Origin: Myxococcales bacterium
Lineage (GTDB): Bacteria > Myxococcota > UBA727 > GCA-2721815
NCBI GenBank assembly: GCA_002721815.1
Contig: PBLQ01000061.1
Span: 1-64,000 of the forward strand
DNA length: 64,000 nt
Reading direction: 5' to 3'
Under the pieces are notes generated by a model. That model was not told where the DNA came from. It did not search any database and was given only the letters and a program-made list of their open reading frames with translations. Of this stretch, positions 17,358-25,049 are shown in pieces (within the stretch, counting starts at the first letter, position 1; every line of letters starts with the position of its first letter). A program made the position numbers and the translations under genes.

Positions 17358-18399
17358 AAAAATAGGTGTGTTAACCAGCGGTGGTGATTGCCCAGGACTT
17401 AACGCGGCTTTGCGCGCCGTGGTGGTTCGTTCGGCAGAGTTGGGCATAGAAGTTTTGGGCATACGCGGGGGGTATCGAGGCTTCTATTCTGATGAAACCC
17501 AACCGCTCACCTTGGAAAATACCGAAGGAATCGCTGCCAAGGGCGGCACCATATTGACCAACAGTCGGCTCAATCCCTTTCAGCAGCCCGAGGGCGCCCA
17601 AGTGGTTTGGGAGCAAAAGGAGAAGTGGGGATTGGATGCGGTAATCGCTGTGGGGGGCGAGGGCACTTTGTCTGTGGCGCGGCTGTTGTACGAGGAAGGT
17701 TTTCCCATTGTGGGTGTGCCTAAAACCATTGATAACGATGTGGATGGTACCGATTACACATTTGGTTTTGACACGGCAGTCAGCATTGCCACCGAAGCCA
17801 TCGATCGCCTTCGAACCACGGCAGAGGCGCATGAAAGGGTTATGGTGGTGGAGGTGATGGGCCGACGCAGTGGCTGGATTGCCGCCCATGCCGGCCTGGC
17901 AGGCGATGCCGATGTTATTCTGGTTCCAGAACGACCTTGTTTGGCAGAAGGTTTGATTCAAAAAGTCCAGAACGAGAAGAAAAAGGGCAATAACTCTCTG
18001 ATCGTGGTGGTGGCTGAAGGAGCTTTGTTTAGAGATGGATCAGACGCGGCGCCTCGACTCATTTTGAACAACAATGAACCCGATGTGTTTGGACGCCCGC
18101 GATTGGGTGGGGTGGGCGCCTACGTGGCGGACTTGCTAGAAGCGAATGTCGGGCTGGAAAGTCGGGTGACCGTTTTGGGCCATGTCCAACGAGGGGGCTC
18201 CCCCACGCCTCGTGACCGTGTTCTGGCCATGCGTTTGGGTAACTGCGCGGTAGAGTTGGTGTGGCAGGAAGCCTTTGGGTACATGTCTGCCTTAAAAGGG
18301 GCGAGTATTGGTTCCGTGTCGTTACAAAAGGCCACTCAGGATCGCAAAGCCCTTTCCCCAGAATGGTTAGAAATGGTGGAGCGGTTTACGATAGATTGA
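17344..18399 (+). CDS. pfkA: 6-phosphofructokinase
   Basis: A 351-residue phosphofructokinase for the committing step of glycolysis. N-terminal VLTSGGDCPGLNAAL is the donor-binding loop, PKTIDNDVDGTDYTFGFDTA holds the catalytic Asp, and VMGRRSGWIA and VLGHVQRGGSPTPRDR bind fructose-6-phosphate. The donor signature is GGEGT (about 102-106) together with PKTIDND (about 125). A glycine at the first position indicates ATP use, while lysine at the second is shared with PPi enzymes. This mixed pattern is known in the actinobacterial-type group. It begins 14 bp before the end of the O-antigen ligase gene and overlaps the convergent gene at its 3' end by 14 bp. Confidence 0.93.
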   Translation: MTRPKKIGVLTSGGDCPGLNAALRAVVVRSAELGIEVLGIRGGYRGFYSDETQPLTLENTEGIAAKGGTILTNSRLNPFQQPEGAQVVWEQKEKWGLDAVIAVGGEGTLSVARLLYEEGFPIVGVPKTIDNDVDGTDYTFGFDTAVSIATEAIDRLRTTAEAHERVMVVEVMGRRSGWIAAHAGLAGDADVILVPERPCLAEGLIQKVQNEKKKGNNSLIVVVAEGALFRDGSDAAPRLILNNNEPDVFGRPRLGGVGAYVADLLEANVGLESRVTVLGHVQRGGSPTPRDRVLAMRLGNCAVELVWQEAFGYMSALKGASIGSVSLQKATQDRKALSPEWLEMVERFTID

Positions 18400-18874
18400 T
18401 ATCGGGCATGGTTTTTCCCACCGTAATCTCGTGAGAAATAATTTTGGAACCTTTTGCCTTCAAGTGTTTGATCAAACCGTCAATATGAGGCGATACCTGA
18501 TTTCGAACCGAATAGGTGGGTGCGACAAATAACGCGTGGTACCCACCTTCTTCACATTTTTGTAATTTGATGTACATGCCTTCGGCCACATTGTCTTTTA
18601 ATGAAAGGTGGATTTCAGGTCTGCCTTTTTCATCCTTACCGACGAGCATGAGGTCCACCAAGTCCTGTGCGTTTTCAAAGGGGGATGTGTCGGACTGCGT
18701 CTGTTCGGGGTATTTCTTTTCTGTTTGCAGGTGCGGCATCACCTTTAGTGTCTCGGATTGGGGAGAGACGTGTTCAAGAGGGGTAAAGGGTTGCTGACTG
18801 TCTGCCGGTGTACTTTCAACGTTAAGATGACTGAAGTGTTGAAAGGTGAGGGGGTAATCTTCTTTCTTCAACAT
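18386..18874 (-). CDS. hypothetical protein, possible SctP/FliK-like C-terminus
   Basis: This 162-residue protein is not confidently recognised. Its first 75 residues are low-complexity (Pro, Gln, Ser, Thr). The remainder forms one compact alpha/beta block with GRPEIHLSLKDNVAEGMYIKL and a final helix ending in KAKGSKIISHEI. That layout, an unordered N-terminus and a small domain with a beta-strand pair and a helix, is reminiscent of type III secretion SctP/FliK substrate-switch proteins, but the resemblance is weak and no secretion gene is nearby. It lies 9 bp after the NtrC regulator, in an operon with it and the J-protein, and overlaps pfkA convergently by 14 bp. Confidence 0.5.
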   Translation of the reverse strand: MLKKEDYPLTFQHFSHLNVESTPADSQQPFTPLEHVSPQSETLKVMPHLQTEKKYPEQTQSDTSPFENAQDLVDLMLVGKDEKGRPEIHLSLKDNVAEGMYIKLQKCEEGGYHALFVAPTYSVRNQVSPHIDGLIKHLKAKGSKIISHEITVGKTMPDINLS

Positions 18875-18883
18875 GATGGGTGC

Positions 18884-20263
18884 CTAAATTCGTGTTGAGG
18901 ATTCTTTGGAGCGGACATTGTGTTTCCGGGCTTTTTGCCAAAAGTTTTTTCTATCCATTCCGGCGCGTTTTGCTGCCTCGCTCAAATTACCGTTGGTTTG
19001 CTCGAGCATATTTTCAATATAGTGGCGCTCAAAATTGTCTACCACACGTTTTTTTTCTGCTTTAAAATTTTCGAGTTCGTAATTGATATCGATGTTATCA
19101 ATGCCGATTTGACTCGCCCAGTCCATGTGGTGCACCTCATTTCCCTCACACAGAACCACCATTTGCTGTATTTTGTTTTCTAATTCGCGAACGTTGCCTG
19201 GCCAATTGTGGGCAAGCAAACTTTGAATTACCTTCGAGGAAAAACCTTTAATTTCTTTGCTGTATTCTTCACAAAATTGATTAAGGAAATGATTGGCTAA
19301 AACCGGAATATCAGTTTTTCGCTCCCGTAAAGAAGGCACAGTGATGGGAACGATATTCAAACGGTAATACAGGTCTTCTCTAAATGTTTTTTCATCTACC
19401 ATTTTTTTGAGATTGCGATTGGTGGCGCAAATAATTCGAATGTTTGCTTTTTGGGGTTTTGGCGAACCCAGCTGTTTGTATTCTTTGCTTTGTAGAAAAC
19501 GCAGCAGTTTTACCTGGACCACTGTCGATATTTCACCGATTTCATCCAAGAAGAGTGTTCCGCCAGACGCGGCCTCTACCAAACCTGGTGTGTCTTGGTA
19601 AGCATCAGTAAAAGCACCTTTTTTATAACCAAAGAGTTCGCTCTCCAAAAGGTTGTCAGGGAGTGCGCCACAGTTGACGGTGATGAACGGCTTGTTATTT
19701 CGTTTTGACAGTTGATGGATGGCGCGTGCCACTAATTCTTTACCGGTGCCTGATTCACCATAAATCATGATGGCAGCATCGGTTTGCGCCATCATGGGCA
19801 ACCGGCTCAACAAAACGCGCATCACAGGGGCGGAGCCCACGATGGCATCCATGGGTGAATTTTTTGGGGATGCCGCCTTCAGTGTTTTGAGTTCCTTCGC
19901 CATTTGAAGTCGGTTGAGCACGGAATCCATTCGGTGGGTAAAAACTTCCGGCGAAATGGGTTTGGCGAAATAGTCTTCTGCACCTGATTTTAAAAGAAGC
20001 ACTGCCTCGTCAATGGATGAGTGGGCGGTCATGATGAGTACAGGAAGTTCGGGGGCGAGGGCCTTGATTTCTTTAAGTAGCTTTTTTCCGTCCAAACTGG
20101 GCATTCGAATGTCAGTGATCACAAGATCGACATTTTCTTTGTAAAGCATTTCTAACGCTTCGATACCTGAAGCGGCATACAAAACTGTTTGTTTTTGCTT
20201 TTTGCAGTAAGCACCAATGAGTTGTCGGGTTACTATGTCGTCATCCACGATTAAAACACGCAT
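18884..20263 (-). CDS. NtrC-family response regulator with GAFTDA loop
   Basis: A 459-residue regulator. The receiver domain (1-118) has phospho-acceptor D51 in VITDIRMP and K101. The AAA+ domain (about 139-370) has Walker A GESGTGKE (169-176), Walker B GTLFLDEIG and the arginine segment FREDLYYRLN. A Fis-type helix-turn-helix lies at about 425-450. The sigma-54-contacting loop reads GAFTDA (216-221), not GAFTGA. Regulators with altered loops can fail to activate sigma-54 RNA polymerase, although variants exist in delta-type bacteria. No histidine kinase is adjacent. It is sandwiched between a J-protein (14 bp upstream) and an unknown 162-residue protein (9 bp downstream). Confidence 0.9.
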   Translation of the reverse strand: MRVLIVDDDIVTRQLIGAYCKKQKQTVLYAASGIEALEMLYKENVDLVITDIRMPSLDGKKLLKEIKALAPELPVLIMTAHSSIDEAVLLLKSGAEDYFAKPISPEVFTHRMDSVLNRLQMAKELKTLKAASPKNSPMDAIVGSAPVMRVLLSRLPMMAQTDAAIMIYGESGTGKELVARAIHQLSKRNNKPFITVNCGALPDNLLESELFGYKKGAFTDAYQDTPGLVEAASGGTLFLDEIGEISTVVQVKLLRFLQSKEYKQLGSPKPQKANIRIICATNRNLKKMVDEKTFREDLYYRLNIVPITVPSLRERKTDIPVLANHFLNQFCEEYSKEIKGFSSKVIQSLLAHNWPGNVRELENKIQQMVVLCEGNEVHHMDWASQIGIDNIDINYELENFKAEKKRVVDNFERHYIENMLEQTNGNLSEAAKRAGMDRKNFWQKARKHNVRSKESSTRI

Positions 20264-20277
20264 TTAAATCCTCACGG

Positions 20278-21324
20278 TCATAATTCATTTACTCGGTTTT
20301 TCATTTTTAAGAGGGCCACTTTGTCTTCTTCTTCCAGGTTTTGAGGAACCCTAATTTGCGCGGTGATGTACAAATGACCGCGACGACCGGACTTGAGGTT
20401 GGTGAACCCTTTTTGTTTGAGTTTGAACACCTGCCCCCCCTGAGCGCCTGGTGGAATTTTCATTAATGTTCCATCAAATGGTTTGGGCAGCTGGAAATCG
20501 GAGCCAAAAATAGCGTCGGTAAGACCAATGTAGATGGTGGCGAAGGCATTATCGCCTTCGCGTGTCACATTGGTGCTGGGAATGAGTCTGACCTTTATAA
20601 AAAGATCGCCTCGAGGGCCGCCAAATTTTCCGTAAGCGCCAAGACCTTGTAAGCGTACGACGGATTCATTTTCAACACCGGCCGGAAGGTCCACTTCGAA
20701 GCGTTGCTCGGTGGTTTTGAGGCCGGTGAGGTTACAGCTTTCGCAAATCGTGAGATGAATTTTGCCACTGCCATCACAGCGTTTGCATGAGCGCAGAAAA
20801 GGAACGGGACCAATATTTTTTTTGGTGCCGGTTCCATCGCAATCTGGACAGGTAGATGCTGGTTTATCATGAAGCCAAACATGACCTTTACAGTTCGGGC
20901 AGGGAAAAGGAATTTTGAGCGCTAAAAGTTTTTGGCATGGGTGCAAAGATTCTTCTAATGTAATGCTGACTTCTGTTTCCATGTCAGCACCCAGCATGGG
21001 TTTGCCAAAGTTTTCGCGTGTAATTTTGGGCTTCAGCAAGTTACTAAAGAATTGCAGGATGCCGCTTTCGGTAGGGAGGGTGGCGGGCATGGAGGCCTGT
21101 TTGACGCTGTCGGAGCGTCCTAAAAGATCGAACCTTCTGCGGCGTTCCGGGTCGCTCAGAATTTCGTAGGCCTCCACAATCTCTTGAAACAGCGCTTGCT
21201 TTTCCGGGTCCTCTCCCACGGCATCAGGATGGTACAGTTTTGCCTTTTGACGGAATGCTTTTCGGACATTGTCTAAGGTGGCATTTCGGTTGATGCCTAA
21301 GATTTTGTAGTGATTCTTGGCCAA
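20278..21324 (-). CDS. DnaJ-like Hsp40 with zinc-finger, no Gly/Phe region
   Basis: A 348-residue J-protein that stimulates DnaK ATPase and presents substrates. The J-domain (about 1-70) has HPD at 32-34. Instead of a glycine/phenylalanine-rich linker there is a spacer (LPTESGILQFFSNLLKPK). The central zinc-finger region has four CxxC pairs (CPNC, CPDC, CKRC, CESC; about 148-200). The C-terminal substrate domain includes PAGVENESVVRLQGLGAYG. DnaK and GrpE are not here, so this is probably a specialised rather than the main DnaJ. It is followed in operon by the NtrC regulator; the MATE gene lies 92 bp upstream on the same strand. Confidence 0.88.
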   Translation of the reverse strand: MAKNHYKILGINRNATLDNVRKAFRQKAKLYHPDAVGEDPEKQALFQEIVEAYEILSDPERRRRFDLLGRSDSVKQASMPATLPTESGILQFFSNLLKPKITRENFGKPMLGADMETEVSITLEESLHPCQKLLALKIPFPCPNCKGHVWLHDKPASTCPDCDGTGTKKNIGPVPFLRSCKRCDGSGKIHLTICESCNLTGLKTTEQRFEVDLPAGVENESVVRLQGLGAYGKFGGPRGDLFIKVRLIPSTNVTREGDNAFATIYIGLTDAIFGSDFQLPKPFDGTLMKIPPGAQGGQVFKLKQKGFTNLKSGRRGHLYITAQIRVPQNLEEEDKVALLKMKNRVNEL

Positions 21325-21416
21325 CTGATCTCCGAATGATGGCTAAGGGGTGTGGTTATTATACCACAAAAATGTTTTGGAGACCAAATCGGGTCGGTTT
21401 TTGGAAATTAGTCGGG

Positions 21417-22934
21417 CTAAATGACTTCTGATTTCCATTTCCCCGAAGCAAACCGTGCACCCGTGGCAATGGCCAAGGATGTGACATACACCAGCGTTGC
21501 CCACCAGCAACCCATGAAGCCCCACTCCAAGCCAACGGCGAACCAATAAGCCAACGGGACCAAGCAGGTGAAATGCAGAAATAATTCAACCGCCATGACA
21601 AAGCGGGTTTGCCCGGCCCCATAAAGCGCTTGAGTAAAGACCAGGCCCGCGGCGGCAATGGGCGCCAACAGGGCGCAGAGTTTCAGAGCGGGGATGGCAA
21701 CGTCAATGACTTGTCGTTTGAGGATATCTTGCCCTTCGATTTTGGCGGGCAAGAAAAGTTGCAACCAATGTTCGGGAAAGAAATAAAAAGTAGAGCCGAA
21801 GATACCCATGGTCACGGTCATGAGAATCATACTTTGCCAGCCGTATCTTTCTGCGAGACCCGGTTGTTGGTTGCCCAAACTTTGGGACACCAGCGTGGCC
21901 GTGGAAGTTCCAAAGGCCAGTGCAGTCATGAATACAAGCATCATGATGTTGATGATCACACTGGTGGCTGAAGTATTGACCGCTTGGAGACCTTCTAAAG
22001 CATCGATTTTACCAACGATGGCGTAAAACAAACCGAAACCTACCATAACAACCGAAGTGGCCAATCCGGACCACAGGGAGAGCATTGAAACGGAATAAGC
22101 GACTTTTCGATTTAAGTTGCGAGTGGTGTACACTTGGTAGCGTACCCGGTCTTTTTTGCGCAGAGACCACAACATGATACCCAACACACCCATGTAGCTT
22201 GAAATCACTGACGCAATACCAGCCCCATTAACCTCGAGGGCTGGAATTTGCACGAACCCAAAATCAAAACCAAAAATAAGGAAATAGTTGAGCGTTGCGT
22301 TGATGATGTTCATGCAAATGGCCACGGTCATGTGCACGCGCACCTGACCCAAGCCATCGTAGAAGCTTTTAAACGAAGCCATGGTGACCATGGATAAAAT
22401 TCCGATAAACCGAATACGCGAATATACGGTGCCCGCTTCTTGGACCGCTAAATCCTTACTAATGAACTCAAAAATTGGTCTGGCGGCCCACACCGCGAAA
22501 AGACTCACCGTGACGCTCGCAATGACCGCAACGGTCAGAGAGTTGGCCAGAACTTGTCCCGCTTTTTTGGGGGTTCCTTCACCGATGCGTCGGGCGGTCA
22601 TGGCTTGGGTGCCCACGGAGATGGCGCTTAAAAACCCGCCGAAGGCCCAAAGCAAAATGAGCGACGGGCCGATGGCAGCGGTTCCGATCACCGCAGCCGC
22701 GTCGGGCAGGCGACCGACCATCAATCCATCGATAATGTTGATGGCGGTCTGGGTCAGCATACCGATGATGACAGGCACCCCCAACCGGATGATGCGTTGG
22801 GCTAAAATGGGTTCTACCCCTAGAATGCGGAAAGATGGCATGCCTGGATCTTGAGCATACTCAGACTTAAATTTGGAGTCACCGCTTTGGGTCCCATCGG
22901 TGGGCTGTTCGTTTTGGGGCGCCTGATCATTCAT
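21417..22934 (-). CDS. MATE family multidrug/toxin exporter
   Basis: A 505-residue polytopic membrane protein with about twelve helices arranged as two MATE halves. The first half contains GVPVIIGMLTQTAINIIDGLMVGRL and QAMTARRIGEG. The second contains the matching TLVSQSLGNQQPG. MATE carriers exchange drugs, toxins or organic cations for Na+ or H+. The N-terminal 40 residues are polar and acidic, a modest extension compared with NorM-type members. The gene is divergent from pal across a 220-bp gap. No substrate clue comes from the neighbours. The family assignment is firm and the physiological substrate unknown. Confidence 0.9.
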   Translation of the reverse strand: MNDQAPQNEQPTDGTQSGDSKFKSEYAQDPGMPSFRILGVEPILAQRIIRLGVPVIIGMLTQTAINIIDGLMVGRLPDAAAVIGTAAIGPSLILLWAFGGFLSAISVGTQAMTARRIGEGTPKKAGQVLANSLTVAVIASVTVSLFAVWAARPIFEFISKDLAVQEAGTVYSRIRFIGILSMVTMASFKSFYDGLGQVRVHMTVAICMNIINATLNYFLIFGFDFGFVQIPALEVNGAGIASVISSYMGVLGIMLWSLRKKDRVRYQVYTTRNLNRKVAYSVSMLSLWSGLATSVVMVGFGLFYAIVGKIDALEGLQAVNTSATSVIINIMMLVFMTALAFGTSTATLVSQSLGNQQPGLAERYGWQSMILMTVTMGIFGSTFYFFPEHWLQLFLPAKIEGQDILKRQVIDVAIPALKLCALLAPIAAAGLVFTQALYGAGQTRFVMAVELFLHFTCLVPLAYWFAVGLEWGFMGCWWATLVYVTSLAIATGARFASGKWKSEVI

Positions 22935-23154
22935 AAGTGGGACTCGTAATTCATTATTTTGAATAAATGGAAGGTGCGATGGGTTTAAAAGCTCAACGGG
23001 GATGTGGCAAGGTGATTCCGAGAAAAAGCGAATGTAGGTGTTTGGGCGGAAATATGCCCCTTTTGCGCAGCTTTCTCTTGCTTTCAGGGCCTCAATCTGA
23101 TCTGAAGTAGTGGAGTGATTTCTTTGTAAATTTCGTAACTAAGAGGTTTTCAAT

Positions 23155-23949
23155 ATGAAAAGAGCAGTTCGTTTCGTTTTTCTAGTGGTTTTTGGATTGG
23201 GCTTGGCCACCATGGCGGGTTGCCCTGGGCCCGATTACCCCAAGTGCGAAAAGGATGACCATTGCTCTAAGGATTCAGAAGGACAAGAGATTTCAGAGGT
23301 TTGCGTTTTCGGGCAATGCCAAGAATGCGGTTCTGATGACCACTGTTCAGAGGGTAAAACCTGCAAAAACTACCGCTGTGAGTCGGTTTGCGCTGAGGAT
23401 GGCGACTGCGGAGATGGTTTGAGCTGTTTCGAGGGCGAATGCAAGTCTGAGTGTGACGCTGTAGCGGGTTGCGATGCCAGTGAGAATTGTCAAAAGGGCC
23501 GTTGTGTGGCGGCTGCATCCCCATGTGAAGAAGACGGGGATTGTGACATTGGATTCCGCTGCGCCACGGGCATATGTACGGAAGGGGTGGCTGAGGCCAC
23601 GGACGTTTCAGAAGCTTGCGGGCAGCACGCGCGGGTCTTTTTTGACTACAACCAAATCGTTTTGAGCCAGGATTCTCGTTCCACTTTGGACCAGTTCGCT
23701 GAGTGCTTGCAGGGGCACCCGCAATGGAAGCTCACCGTAGAGGGGCACGCTGATGAGCGAGGGACCACCGAATACAACTTGGCTTTGGGTGAAAAGCGCG
23801 CGCGCACGGTGATGGACTACTTAAAGAATTTAGGGGTTCCGGTGGTTCGCTTGAAGCCGATTTCTTACGGTGAGGAACGCCCGCTAAAGCTCGATAGCGA
23901 CGAGCAGTCCTGGGCCGAAAACCGTCGTAGTGAGCTGATCGTTCATTAG
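23155..23949 (+). CDS. Pal-like lipoprotein with Cys-rich repeats and OmpA domain
   Basis: A 264-residue lipoprotein. A signal peptide with lipobox ATMAGC gives lipidated C23. Residues 24-145 are Cys-rich with repeated C-x-x-D-x-D-C ... G-x-C units such as DDHCSEGKTC and DGDCGDGLSC, rather like EGF- or Dickkopf-type knots. Residues about 158-264 are an OmpA/Pal peptidoglycan-binding domain: VFFDYNQIVL, EGHADERGTTEYN, ENRRSE. Pal links outer membrane and wall in the Tol-Pal system; E. coli Pal has no such Cys-rich extension. AAGAGG precedes the start. The next gene (15 bp) is a CpoB/YbgF-like protein, as in tol-pal operons, but tolQRAB are not in this window. Confidence 0.85.
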   Translation: MKRAVRFVFLVVFGLGLATMAGCPGPDYPKCEKDDHCSKDSEGQEISEVCVFGQCQECGSDDHCSEGKTCKNYRCESVCAEDGDCGDGLSCFEGECKSECDAVAGCDASENCQKGRCVAAASPCEEDGDCDIGFRCATGICTEGVAEATDVSEACGQHARVFFDYNQIVLSQDSRSTLDQFAECLQGHPQWKLTVEGHADERGTTEYNLALGEKRARTVMDYLKNLGVPVVRLKPISYGEERPLKLDSDEQSWAENRRSELIVH

Positions 23950-23963
23950 CAAGGAATGAAGCC

Positions 23964-24845
23964 GTGACTTCATTATGTTTCAAAATAGCATTGGTTCTGG
24001 CCGTAGCGCTACAAGCAGGATGCGTCACCACCCGCGCCGAAGGCAACGCGCTGCGCAGTGACATGCGCATGCTCAAAGACGAAATGGCGCGTATGAATCG
24101 CGTTCAAATGGAAGACAAAGCCCTGGTGGTGGAGAAGTTGGGTGATGTTTCCACGCGTTTGGAGCAAACCGAAAACAATCTGCGATCTTTGCGGCAGCAA
24201 AATGCTGATCACGGCCTCAAAACCGAGAAAATTATCGCCGAGCTCCAAGCGGTGCGTGGGGAAGTCGAAGAGGTGCGTCACGAGCTGGGCAAAACGAGTA
24301 AGAGCGTTGAGGATTTGTTGGTGCGGCCGCCGGTTTCTGTGGCCACTGCTGTGGATGCGCCACCGGTGCAACAGGCCACTGGTCAGCCCCCCAAGGTAGT
24401 TTGGCCCACCGAGGAAAAAGCTTTATTTGCCTTGGCAGAAAAGAAATATGAGGCGGAGGATTTTGGACAAACCATTCAGGCGCTCAATGTTTACCTCAAA
24501 CAGTTTAAGGCTAAAAAAGGCGCCGCGTTGGATGAGGCCTATTTTCTCAAAGGCGAGGCCTTTAGCGCCCTCGCGGGCAAATCGGCCAACAAAAAGGGCA
24601 AAGAAGATGCTTTAAGAAAAGCTGTTTTGGCCTACCAAAATGTGCTCACTGGCTATCCCAAATCAAAAAGGGCCGCGGCTGTTCTGTATAAAATCGGTCA
24701 GGCTTTTGAATCTTTGGGCTTCCAGAAAGATGCGGTGGTTTTCTATGAAGAGGTGGTGGCAAAGCACAAGAAGAGTGCTTTTGTGCCCAAGGCTCGTAAA
24801 CGCATCAAAGCCATCAAAAAAATGAAAAAAAGTAAGAAAAAATAG
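23964..24845 (+). CDS. CpoB/YbgF-like lipoprotein, coiled coil plus TPR
   Basis: A 293-residue lipoprotein of the CpoB/YbgF type. The signal has lipobox LQAGC (C20). An N-terminal coiled coil (about 30-110, MRMLKDEMARMNRVQM onward) is followed by a linker and C-terminal tetratricopeptide repeats (about 145-280, YEAEDFGQTIQALNVYL and VLYKIGQAFESLG). CpoB coordinates Tol-Pal with septal peptidoglycan synthesis; that role is inferred from the layout and from pal lying 15 bp upstream. It starts at GTG with AAGGAA upstream. The last ten residues are nearly all lysine (KKMKKSKKK), more basic than usual. tolB is not adjacent. Confidence 0.8.
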   Translation: MTSLCFKIALVLAVALQAGCVTTRAEGNALRSDMRMLKDEMARMNRVQMEDKALVVEKLGDVSTRLEQTENNLRSLRQQNADHGLKTEKIIAELQAVRGEVEEVRHELGKTSKSVEDLLVRPPVSVATAVDAPPVQQATGQPPKVVWPTEEKALFALAEKKYEAEDFGQTIQALNVYLKQFKAKKGAALDEAYFLKGEAFSALAGKSANKKGKEDALRKAVLAYQNVLTGYPKSKRAAAVLYKIGQAFESLGFQKDAVVFYEEVVAKHKKSAFVPKARKRIKAIKKMKKSKKK

Positions 24846-24972
24846 TAGTTTAAGCTGTTTTTTCATTGCGTGTCGCCCGCGGGTCCCCCTGGCGCCATTC
24901 TCGCGTGTTCGTGGATTTATCCGTTTTCCTGCGGGACGGGTTGGTCTTCATGGGGTCCAAGGTGAGTTTAAC

Positions 24973-25001
24973 TTGTCTCAGGGGCCAAGCCTATCTAGAA
25001 T
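24973..25001 (+). promoter_or_regulatory. sigma-70-type promoter candidate for the giant outer-membrane gene
   Basis: TTGTCT and TAGAAT are separated by 17 bp and lie about 50 bp before the TTG start of the 2312-residue gene. Spacing and both hexamers are close to sigma-70 consensus. Transcription start would be near 25008. Confidence 0.45.
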
Positions 25002-25049
25002 CGTTGGGGTTTTTAGGGTGTTACACCCGGATCACATAGGCCGGTCATT

